Origin: Pseudoalteromonas shioyasakiensis
GTDB lineage: Bacteria > Pseudomonadota > Gammaproteobacteria > Enterobacterales > Alteromonadaceae
Direction: 5' to 3'
Assembly: GCF_001550135.1 (NCBI RefSeq)
Contig: NZ_LRUE01000024.1
Span: 434,001 to 498,000, forward strand
DNA length: 64,000 nucleotides
Shown here: positions 1 to 6,842 of the stretch, piece after piece
How positions within the stretch are numbered: position 1 is the first letter of the stretch
Layout of the letters: every line of letters starts with the position of its first letter
The notes under the pieces: generated by a model
What the model saw: only the letters and a program-made list of their open reading frames with translations
Database searches by the model: none
Told to the model about the DNA's origin: nothing
Translations under genes and position numbers: made by a program

Positions 1-2
1 TT

Positions 3-659
3 AATGAAGTTGCGATTCGCTATGCTAAAAATATACTGATGGGCAACTGGCTTTGGCGTAACCGTCAATCACCGAATGTTGATATTGAAATTCTCACAGA
101 ACATTCAGCCCCAATTATTGTTGAAGGTGCACAAAAGCTAAAATGGCAAGGCAATTGGCAACATAATCAAACAGCATTAATAACGTTATCAGAGGCTATT
201 CAAGAAGGGCTTAGCAACCCTCAAAATTATTGTTATTTAGACATAACCGCAAAAATTAAAAATGCATTTAGCCAAGAAGTTCACCCTAGTCAAAAGTTTG
301 CAGATAATGTTGAACAGGGCATGTCATCTAAACAGCTTGCTTACACCCAAATGGGTGATAAAAAAGCAGCATGTTTAAACTCACAAAAAGTAGGGGCTGC
401 GATTCAAACTATTGATGATTGGTATGAGGGAGGTTACAAACCTTTACGCACTCACGAGTATGGCGCAGATAAGCAAATATTAGTTGCACATAGAACACCT
501 AAGAGCCATTCAGACTTTTATTCATTACTCCCGCGTATTGCTTTGCATATTAAGCACATGGAAAAGCATGGTTTAGATCAAAGTGAAGAATCAAACGTGA
601 TTCACTTTATTGCAGCAGTGTTGATTAAAGGTGGCTTGTTCCAAAGGAGTAAAGTTTGA
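3..659 (+). CDS. cas7f: Cas7f (Csy3), type I-F Cascade backbone protein, 5'-truncated by the window edge
   Basis: Backbone subunit of the type I-F Cascade complex, which coats the crRNA spacer. The open frame runs from base 3, before the first in-window ATG at 39, so about 218 C-terminal residues are present and the start lies outside. The stretch RYAKNILMGNWLWRNRQ resembles the Csy3 core, and HIKHMEKHGLD and the GGLFQRSKV end also fit Csy3. Its stop overlaps the start of cas6f by 4 bases, as in I-F operons. Family assignment is by recognition only. Whether this is a defence I-F1 system or a transposon-borne I-F3 system cannot be told from this protein alone, because cas8f and any tniQ, cas1 or cas2-3 lie off-window. 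Confidence 0.85.
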   Translation, partial: NEVAIRYAKNILMGNWLWRNRQSPNVDIEILTEHSAPIIVEGAQKLKWQGNWQHNQTALITLSEAIQEGLSNPQNYCYLDITAKIKNAFSQEVHPSQKFADNVEQGMSSKQLAYTQMGDKKAACLNSQKVGAAIQTIDDWYEGGYKPLRTHEYGADKQILVAHRTPKSHSDFYSLLPRIALHIKHMEKHGLDQSEESNVIHFIAAVLIKGGLFQRSKV

Positions 660-1255
660 AGCGCTATTATTTTACTATTACCTATTTACCCAAAAATTGT
701 GATGTAAGCCTTCTTGCAGGCCGTTGCATTGGCATTTTGCATGGGTTTATGAGTTCACGTGAAATTAGTAATATAGGTGTGTGTTTTCCTAAATGGAACG
801 ATCAAAACATAGGCGAGCAAATTTCGTTTGTATCGACAGATAAAAAGCAATTAACCAACTTATCTCAGCAAAGCTATTTTGAGATGATGGCTCATGATAA
901 GTTATTTTACTTATCAAAAATATTCGAAGTACCAACAAACCAAAGTGATGTAATGTTTGTTCGCAACCAGTCAATAGCTAAAGCATTTGTTGGCGAAAAG
1001 CAAAGGCGGTTAAAACGCGCTAAAAAGCGAGCTGAAGCGAGAGGCGAAGTTTACACTCCTGAATATAAATTTGAGGCAAAGGACATAGGTCACTTTCACT
1101 CAATACCTGTATCAAGCAAAGGAAACGGGAATAATTTTATACTTCATATACAAAAAATTGAAAAAGCTGAACCCATGCATAATCACTTTAACAATTATGG
1201 CTTTGCTACTAACCAAGAATTCCAAGGAACAGTTCCAAATTTAATCCCCTTTTAA
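656..1255 (+). CDS. cas6f: Cas6f (Csy4), crRNA-processing endoribonuclease
   Basis: Cuts the precursor CRISPR transcript at the base of the repeat hairpin and stays bound to the crRNA 3' end. 199 residues (Pseudomonas aeruginosa Csy4 has 187). His29 sits where Csy4 has its catalytic His29. Ser153/Ser154 in PVSSKGNGNNF match the region of the catalytic serine. An arginine/lysine-rich helix at about 114-131 (EKQRRLKRAKKRAEARGE) matches the hairpin-binding helix. The start is TTG at 656, overlapping the cas7f stop as TTGA, with ribosome binding site AAAGGAGT just upstream; no ATG start fits as well. The CRISPR array begins 122 bases downstream. No cas1 or cas2-3 follows. Confidence 0.88.
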   Translation: MKRYYFTITYLPKNCDVSLLAGRCIGILHGFMSSREISNIGVCFPKWNDQNIGEQISFVSTDKKQLTNLSQQSYFEMMAHDKLFYLSKIFEVPTNQSDVMFVRNQSIAKAFVGEKQRRLKRAKKRAEARGEVYTPEYKFEAKDIGHFHSIPVSSKGNGNNFILHIQKIEKAEPMHNHFNNYGFATNQEFQGTVPNLIPF

Positions 1256-1377
1256 TTTTTCAGTTAAGTGAATTGTCTGAAAATCAGAGGGCTAAGATAT
1301 TTATCTAGAAAGAAGGTAAATTCTAAAAAAGTTAAGTAAGCATTTGGCATAAATAGGAATTATTACTATTGTTTATA

Positions 1378-1526
1378 GTGTACTGCCGAGTAGGCAGCTG
1401 AGAAATCAGTCAGGGTTTTGGATCTGGGAAGATAAAGGTGTACTGCCGAGTAGGCAGCTGAGAAAAGGCCGGGAAGTTAGCAATCACAGCTGATAACAAT
1501 GAACTGCCGAAAAGGCAGACTTATGA
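1378..1526 (+). CRISPR. Type I-F mini CRISPR array: two identical repeats, two spacers, one diverged terminal repeat
   Basis: Repeats R1 (1378-1405) and R2 (1438-1465) are identical 28-mers with the I-F hairpin CTGCC-GAGTA-GGCAG and a GAGAAA 3' end. Spacer 1 is 32 nt (1406-1437). Spacer 2 is about 33 nt (1466-1498). R3 (about 1499-1526) keeps the stem CTGCC/GGCAG but has loop GAAAA and an altered 3' flank (ACTTATGAAA). No further repeat follows. The bases between cas6f and R1 (1256-1377) are AT-rich and probably hold the leader. Very short arrays ending in an atypical repeat are a known feature of I-F3 CRISPR-associated transposons, where the last spacer often directs the element to its chromosomal home. 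I found no match to either spacer inside this window by eye. Confidence 0.9.
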
Positions 1527-1562
1527 AATTCTTTAGTCAATTTTTACGTAAGTGAGTTCTAG

Positions 1563-2006
1563 ATGAATGTCCTTCAAAGAGCTGAAAATAGATTTGACTT
1601 TCTATCTATCGTGTCCGAAGAGAAAGTTACGAAGTCTTCAGATCCACTTTCCGAAATTGATTTTATTCATAATGGTGTTACCAAAGCAGGTGTTTTAGCG
1701 CTTGCTGAAACGTTGCATTGGGATAAAAAGCTTATCGCAGAGAATTTAGATATAACTGTGCATTTTTTAATGCGAAACAAATCTAAACGATTAAACAAGC
1801 ACCTTAGCGAAAATGTACTCGATATAGCAAGGTTAGCACAATTTGGTGTTGAGTATTTTGATAATATTGACAGTTTCAACTACTGGCTAGATAACCCTTC
1901 AATAGAGCTAAATGGTGATTCACCTCGCAACTACATGAATTCAATTCTAGGTCGTTTATTAATAAAGAAAACAGTAAATAAACTACGATACGGATATACA
2001 GTATAA
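1563..2006 (+). CDS. Xre/MbcA/ParS-like (DUF2384) antitoxin-type protein, orphan
   Basis: 147 residues. The middle (about 38-95) has the helical Xre-like region typical of RES-Xre antitoxins. The C-terminus (about 102-147) fits the MbcA/ParS/Xre toxin-binding domain, with SFNYWLDNPSIELNGDSPRN followed by a terminal LRYG. In the known family it pairs with a RES-domain toxin and represses its own operon. No RES gene is adjacent here: the next 424 bases are non-coding and the next gene is on the other strand. It starts 36 bases after the diverged CRISPR repeat, with only a weak ribosome binding site (GTGAG). I infer that it is either a solitary antitoxin or a regulator recruited by the mobile element, where Xre-type regulators of guide expression are known. 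The family call is fairly sure, the role is not. Confidence 0.65.
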   Translation: MNVLQRAENRFDFLSIVSEEKVTKSSDPLSEIDFIHNGVTKAGVLALAETLHWDKKLIAENLDITVHFLMRNKSKRLNKHLSENVLDIARLAQFGVEYFDNIDSFNYWLDNPSIELNGDSPRNYMNSILGRLLIKKTVNKLRYGYTV

Positions 2007-2430
2007 CCAAACGCTCAGAAAGGGAAATGGGTCTCGCGCCTTGCTTTTAGTATTTTACTTTTGAACCTCTGTCAGTAATATTTAGGTCAACCTAAGCGAA
2101 GAAAGAACTAAAGACACTAAATACCAAGCGGAAATATTCACTAATTTACGCAGAGTGGCTTATTTGAAATGTTTTTGGATTCAGCACTAAATGTTTGATC
2201 TTTAGTGGCTGTATTATATTAAAAATGAACTGATACTTAGTTTGCTACCCTCCAAAAGTTCATCAGAAAGAGAGGTGGCTCTATTTTACCAACTTATAGA
2301 GTAGGCTTGTTTTAACTTCGACACTTGCTAAAGAGAAAGCAATGCTCTAACTCATAATTGCCCCATTACGCGTTAACGTAAATACTCTAATGGCAGCTGT
2401 GGGGGCGAACAACGGACCTTGCTGCTAACC
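2007..2430. other. Non-coding stretch with three GTGGCT-TATT repeats
   Basis: 424 bases without a convincing gene. It contains three copies of a degenerate motif, (A/G)GTGGCT-n-TATT, at 2153-2164, 2204-2215 and 2274-2285, in the same orientation. Near its right edge (2344-2378) lies a segment, GCTCTAACTCATAATTG followed by CCCCATTACGCGTT, parts of which recur around 11697 and 11746. I see no promoter or terminator that I would defend. Confidence 0.4.
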
Positions 2431-2784
2431 TCAAGGAAGCAAATCAATCCCAAACTGCTTCAGCAATAAAGAAAACAGCCAAAAGCAAATTACAGTTATT
2501 AATGAGCTGATGAGTAACGATAGCCAAAAACTGTAGCGCTGCATCAGCATGGGGAAAAGTAAAAACATGGGCAATGTGGGAAGTACATACCAAAAAGTGT
2601 ACCAAGCATGATTGGCTATTTTCTCTGACGGCTGCTTTTCAACATATAACCAAATCATGGCTAAAATTGTGACTGTCGGTAACGCCACTATTAGTGCGCC
2701 TAGTTTATCATTTCGTTTTGCTAGCTCTGATGCCGCGACAATGACCGTAGCGGTGATCAAATACTTAGTTATTAGCCAACCCAT
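2431..2784 (-). CDS. DUF3147 family small membrane protein
   Basis: 117 residues with four hydrophobic segments, at about 5-22, 28-47, 60-80 and 86-108. The pattern (MGWLITKYLITATVIVAASE with a following GALIVALP motif) fits DUF3147, a family of small inner-membrane proteins without an assigned biochemical role. The ATG at 2784 has an AAGGA ribosome binding site about 8 bases upstream. It is divergent from the blaI-type gene and separated from it by a hairpin (2801-2826). DUF3147 genes are often seen beside metal or multidrug transport genes, so a link to the efflux block is plausible but unproven. Confidence 0.65.
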   Translation of the reverse strand: MGWLITKYLITATVIVAASELAKRNDKLGALIVALPTVTILAMIWLYVEKQPSEKIANHAWYTFWYVLPTLPMFLLFPMLMQRYSFWLSLLISSLITVICFWLFSLLLKQFGIDLLP

Positions 2785-2800
2785 ATAATGTCCTTAAATG

Positions 2801-2826
2801 AAAAAACCGATTGCCTATCGGTTTTT
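2801..2826. terminator. AT-rich hairpin between divergent genes (twin of the hairpin at 4287)
   Basis: AAAAAACCGAT (2801-2811), loop TGCCT, ATCGGTTTTT (2817-2826). It looks like a bidirectional intrinsic terminator, but lies in the shared upstream region of two divergent genes. A near copy with the same stem occurs at 4287-4313 inside the tolC-like coding sequence. Confidence 0.6.
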
Positions 2827-2868
2827 GTTGTGACAATATAGCCAACGAATTAAATAGAGTAAAGTGTT

Positions 2869-3252
2869 ATGCAGTTAGGTGAACTAGAAAAGTTAGTGCT
2901 TCAACATTTCTGGAATGTGAAAGAAGCGGATGCAAAGCAAGTACATAAAGTACTGGGGTTAGCTCGTGGTAATTCGTTAAATACTATCCAAAGTACGCTT
3001 GATAGGTTATTTAAAAAAGAATTACTTAAACGCACTAAACAAGGCCATGCGTATTGTTATTCAGCCAGAGTCGATCGTGAAGGCTTAATTGCTCAACTTA
3101 TTTCAAATGTAACCAGTGACTTTGTTGATGATGGTGAAAATAGCTTAATTGCTGCGTTCAGTTCTGCTTCGGCACAGCTTAATGACGAACAACTCGATAC
3201 ATTAGAAAAAATGATCGAGAAACAACGCCAGCTTAGAAAGGAGCGGGCTTAA
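2869..3252 (+). CDS. BlaI/MecI/CopY-family repressor
   Basis: 127 residues with an N-terminal winged helix (about 3-70: GELEKLVLQHFW, then NTIQSTLDRLFKKELLKR) and a C-terminal dimerisation helix, as in BlaI/MecI/CopY. Such repressors leave DNA when cleaved by a partner M56 peptidase (BlaR1/MecR1) or when they bind metal (CopY). It is followed after two bases by an M56 peptidase gene and then by a metal-efflux operon, so the likely role is inducible repression of that operon. The ribosome binding site is weak (GAGTAAAG). I could not pick out a TACA-n-TGTA operator with confidence in the 84 bases upstream. Confidence 0.85.
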   Translation: MQLGELEKLVLQHFWNVKEADAKQVHKVLGLARGNSLNTIQSTLDRLFKKELLKRTKQGHAYCYSARVDREGLIAQLISNVTSDFVDDGENSLIAAFSSASAQLNDEQLDTLEKMIEKQRQLRKERA

Positions 3253-3254
3253 TT

Positions 3255-4244
3255 ATGTTAGTTGGAGATATGGCAATCGTTCTAAATTTGCTCAGTGTTT
3301 CAGTGCTTGCATTTGTGATCGGTATTGCAACTGTTGCTGTCGTATCTCGTTTTGTGTTGTTCAGACTCAAACAAGTCAGTTTTAATAGTCAAAAGTTTAT
3401 ATTGTGGTCACTAGTGAGTGCACCTTGGTGGATAGCCTTTTCTTGTATTAGTTACTTTATGCCTTACTCGTTAGGGTTTGATAAAGTTTTTAACATAAGC
3501 TGGTTCGAAGATTTTGCCCATTGGCACCATATCGATATTTTTAGCTTTTCAAGTTGGCACGCGTTAACCTTACTTTTAGCACTAATCTATTTAGCTTGGC
3601 GCGTAACTAAGACTACCTTTGTTAGAACCAAACAGTCCATCGCATTATCGAGTTTACTAAGCTTTACTGATGCACAAGATGCTAGGACGACTAATGGCAA
3701 TCAATATTTATTGATGCCTGTTAAAGTGCCTGTTGCCTTTACTACAGGTTTTATATCTCCCAAGATATATGTATCAACCGGACTACAAACCCAAGTTAGC
3801 GATGAACAACTTAATATCATCGTTAATCATGAACTGGCCCATGTAACGGCAAGAGATCCGTTATTTAAAGTGCTTTTCACGGCACTTGCCAGCTTCTATC
3901 CGCCACGTATAAAACAAACCCTAATCGAGCAATATGTCTTAATGACGGAAAAGATAGCCGACAATGAGGTCACTAAAGAATACGACCATCTTGATATCGC
4001 ACAGACATTAATTGATGTCGCTAGACTTCAAAAAGCACTTCCTACGGATTGCGATCAGGCGTCTGTTAGCTACTTCGGACATGATTACACGAGTCTTCGT
4101 GTTGAGGGGCTATTGAATCCAATTAATAAACCGTCACTTACTACTATCATCATTACTCTAGCATTATTGGCAACTATGCCAGTACTAGCGGCATCCACTG
4201 TCGATAGTTTTCATCACTTTATCGAAACTTTTTTCATCCATTAA
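3255..4244 (+). CDS. M56 family (BlaR1/MecR1-like) membrane zinc metallopeptidase
   Basis: 329 residues. Hydrophobic segments at about 7-30, 50-70, 103-118 and 294-312 flank a cytoplasmic catalytic domain with the zinc motif HELAH (His192, Glu193, His196) in NHELAHVTARDP. Classical BlaR1 is about 600 residues because it carries a penicillin-sensor domain. That domain is absent here and the protein ends just after the last membrane segment, so it probably does not sense beta-lactam. It follows the BlaI-type gene by two bases. The inferred role is to cleave the repressor in response to an envelope or metal signal; the signal is unknown. Confidence 0.82.
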   Translation: MLVGDMAIVLNLLSVSVLAFVIGIATVAVVSRFVLFRLKQVSFNSQKFILWSLVSAPWWIAFSCISYFMPYSLGFDKVFNISWFEDFAHWHHIDIFSFSSWHALTLLLALIYLAWRVTKTTFVRTKQSIALSSLLSFTDAQDARTTNGNQYLLMPVKVPVAFTTGFISPKIYVSTGLQTQVSDEQLNIIVNHELAHVTARDPLFKVLFTALASFYPPRIKQTLIEQYVLMTEKIADNEVTKEYDHLDIAQTLIDVARLQKALPTDCDQASVSYFGHDYTSLRVEGLLNPINKPSLTTIIITLALLATMPVLAASTVDSFHHFIETFFIH

Positions 4245-4257
4245 TTAAGGATATGGA

Positions 4258-5583
4258 ATGAGATTTAATCTTTATAAAAGCAACGGAAAAAAACCGATCG
4301 GCAATCGGTTTTTGGCTGTTGGTCTAGTTTTAACAACGGGGGTTAGTTTAGTAACATCAACCCCCTCTTTGGCAAACGCGCAAATCCAGCAGCAATCACA
4401 GTCATCACATCAGGTTATAAATTTAAGCAAGGCTGTGACCATGACTCTAGAAAGTCATCCTGAGCTAAAAGCCTTGATAGCTCAAGAAGCTGTGTGGCAA
4501 GGTAATATCGAGCAAGCAGGCATTGGAGAGCGTCCTCAAATAGGTTTAATGATTGAAGATGCGTTAGGGACTGGTGAGCATAGTGCATTAAAAAGTATGC
4601 AATCAACGCTCACATACTCTTGGTTGCTTCAACAAGATCAAATTGATGGCAGAGTTAATGCGGCAAAAAGCCAAGCAAGTGCAGTAATAGTCGAGCAAAA
4701 AATAAAAGCCCTTGATTTATCTGCGATTGTTGCTAAACAGTTTGTTGAAATCTTGATAAAGCAAGAGCGCTTGAAACTCAATCAATTAGCGGTATCTCAG
4801 GCACAGGAAGTGGTTGACGCTATTGCCAAAAGAGTAAAAGCAGGCAAAAGTTCTAATGTCGAAATGCGCTTGGCTCAAGCTGAGTTGGTTCGAAGAAATC
4901 TCGCTGTCGAAGATTTAGAGCACGAATTGAAAGCCAGCCATTATCAACTGTCATCCTTATGGGGTAAGCCTCAGGCAGAGCTTAAGTTAACGGGAAATTT
5001 AATGCTTAAGCCAGAAATTCCATCTGTAGAAAGCCAACTAAACAAGCTTAAGCAAATCCCGCAAATACAGCAGTTCGCTAATGAACAACGTATCGCCCAG
5101 TCTCAAATGGAACTTGCACGTATTGAAGCCAAACCTCAGTGGCAATTCACTGCTGGACTAAGACGATATGAAACGACCGATGATTTTGGTTTAGTGGCCG
5201 GTGTCTCTATTCCTTGGGGAAGTGAAAATAGAAATGCAGGAACAATGGCTGCCTTACGCGCAAAACAAGATGTTCTGGCAAGTCAGCAACAAGCCCTAAT
5301 GCAGAAACTCGATGCGCAGCTCTATGTGCTATTGCAAGAAATGGCACATTCCCATCATGTCATTGAAACGATTCAATTAGAAATAATTCCCGTACTAGAA
5401 AACGCGTTGACGGAAGCCGGTCAAGCATTTGATATCGGTAAGCTTAGCTACAACCAGTGGAGTGATATACGTAGAGAGCTGCTCAGCGCCCAAAATCAGT
5501 TACTTGATGCTTATCAATCTTTGCATTTACAACATATTGAAATTCAACGCCTAACTGGCGTGCCCGTTAGTGATAGCGAGTAA
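4258..5583 (+). CDS. TolC/CzcC-like outer-membrane channel of a metal efflux system
   Basis: 441 residues with a signal peptide (hydrophobic stretch about 17-35, cleavage probably after SLANA) and two long helical repeats typical of the outer-membrane efflux protein family (about 55-235 and 260-435). In CzcCBA/CusCBA systems this channel carries metal ions from the RND pump and adaptor to the outside. The ATG at 4258 has AGGA 7 bases upstream. The first 20 codons contain a perfect terminator-like hairpin (4287-4313). The 3' end runs directly into the adaptor gene. Confidence 0.85.
   Translation: MRFNLYKSNGKKPIGNRFLAVGLVLTTGVSLVTSTPSLANAQIQQQSQSSHQVINLSKAVTMTLESHPELKALIAQEAVWQGNIEQAGIGERPQIGLMIEDALGTGEHSALKSMQSTLTYSWLLQQDQIDGRVNAAKSQASAVIVEQKIKALDLSAIVAKQFVEILIKQERLKLNQLAVSQAQEVVDAIAKRVKAGKSSNVEMRLAQAELVRRNLAVEDLEHELKASHYQLSSLWGKPQAELKLTGNLMLKPEIPSVESQLNKLKQIPQIQQFANEQRIAQSQMELARIEAKPQWQFTAGLRRYETTDDFGLVAGVSIPWGSENRNAGTMAALRAKQDVLASQQQALMQKLDAQLYVLLQEMAHSHHVIETIQLEIIPVLENALTEAGQAFDIGKLSYNQWSDIRRELLSAQNQLLDAYQSLHLQHIEIQRLTGVPVSDSE
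4287..4313 (+). promoter_or_regulatory. Terminator-like hairpin inside the first codons of the tolC-like gene
   Basis: Stem CCGAT (4294-4298)/ATCGG (4304-4308), extended by A and T tracts at 4287-4293 and 4309-4313, with loop CGGCA. On the sense strand it ends in TTTTT, the form of an intrinsic terminator, but it lies 29-55 bases inside the open frame. It could attenuate read-through from blaI-M56 into the efflux genes. It closely resembles the hairpin at 2801-2826. Confidence 0.55.
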
Positions 5584-5587
5584 AACC

Positions 5588-6832
5588 ATGAGTAAACTTA
5601 TGAAAAATAAAAATATTCTGTCGTCATTAAGCTTGGCGATTATTATCTCATTCACAGGTGTCGTCGCACCTAATGCTATTGCAGCATCAACACCTGCGGC
5701 AGAGCAAGCTGAACCAGAGAAAGGTCCACACCGTGGGCGCATGTTACGAGATGGTGATTTTGCCATTGAACTCTCTATTTTTGAAACTGGTGTGCCACCA
5801 GAGTTTCGTGTTTGGGCGACAAATGATGGACAACCTATAGACCCAAAGAATGTCGATTTAAACGTAAAATTAATTCGCCTAGGCGATGGCACTGATGATA
5901 TTAACTTCAATGCTCAAGGTGACTTTCTTCGCGGTGATATGGTGATTTATGAGCCTCACTCTTTTGTTGTTGCCATTGAAGCAACTTATCAGGGTAAAAA
6001 GTACAATTGGCGATATGACAACTTCGAGGGTCGCACCACAATTGAACAGGCAGTTGCCGATGCAATGGAAATCAACACTGAAATCGCAGGCCCTGCGACA
6101 ATTCATCAAACCATACCCGCTTATGGAAAATTAAGTTTACCTGTGGACGCTAAGCGAAACATTGCTGCGCGTTTCGATGGTGAAATCACCAAATTACACG
6201 TCAATTACGGTGAAATTGTTAAAAAAGGGCAAACGCTATTCACAGTAGAAAGTAATGAAAGTCTTAAGCCCTACGTTATTAAAGCGCCCATTAACGGTGT
6301 TATTACCCAGTTATTCGCAAACGCGGGTGAGCAAACTAATGGTAAAACCTTACTCACCATTACCAATTTTAATCGCCATATTGCCAAATTAGCGGTTTAT
6401 CCTTCGGATTATTCCAAGGTTAAACTGGAAACGCCAGTTACGTTAAACATTGAAGGTCATGAGGACCCCCTTGTAGGTGAGGTGTCATTTATTGAACCTA
6501 GCGTGAGAGATGATCAGGCAAGAATAGTTTGGGTCGAATTAGAAGGTCGTAACCTCGCCGAAGGCGGCTTCGTAAAAGCTGACATTGAAGTTGCAACCAT
6601 TGATGTGCCACTGGCTGTAAAGCGTGTTGGCTTACAAGGTTTTAGAGACTTTACTGTTGTTTACGCCAAAGTGGGTGAGCAGTATGAAGTTCGTATGCTT
6701 GAGTTGGGCCGCGCTGGAGGCGAATGGATTGAAGTATTAGGTGGCCTAAAAGCGGGAACCGAATACGTGACCAACAATAGCTACATCTTAAAAGCCGACA
6801 TTGAAAAGTCTGGCGCATCACACGATCACTAG
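5588..6832 (+). CDS. CzcB/CusB-type RND periplasmic adaptor
   Basis: Membrane-fusion protein linking an inner-membrane RND pump to the TolC-like channel. The chosen start is ATG 5588, five bases after the upstream stop; an ATG at 5600 is an alternative. This gives about 414 residues. A signal/anchor segment (about 10-32) is followed by an N-terminal domain beginning at HRGRMLRDGDFAIELSIFE, a lipoyl/barrel-sandwich hybrid region (INYGEIVKKGQTLF-like, about 200-275) and beta-barrel domains. The C-terminus ends in SHDH, histidine-rich as in many metal adaptors. No clear ribosome binding site is seen, so translational coupling to the preceding gene is likely. The pump gene starts 10 bases downstream. 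Confidence 0.88.
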   Translation: MSKLMKNKNILSSLSLAIIISFTGVVAPNAIAASTPAAEQAEPEKGPHRGRMLRDGDFAIELSIFETGVPPEFRVWATNDGQPIDPKNVDLNVKLIRLGDGTDDINFNAQGDFLRGDMVIYEPHSFVVAIEATYQGKKYNWRYDNFEGRTTIEQAVADAMEINTEIAGPATIHQTIPAYGKLSLPVDAKRNIAARFDGEITKLHVNYGEIVKKGQTLFTVESNESLKPYVIKAPINGVITQLFANAGEQTNGKTLLTITNFNRHIAKLAVYPSDYSKVKLETPVTLNIEGHEDPLVGEVSFIEPSVRDDQARIVWVELEGRNLAEGGFVKADIEVATIDVPLAVKRVGLQGFRDFTVVYAKVGEQYEVRMLELGRAGGEWIEVLGGLKAGTEYVTNNSYILKADIEKSGASHDH

Positions 6833-6842
6833 GAGCGTATAA

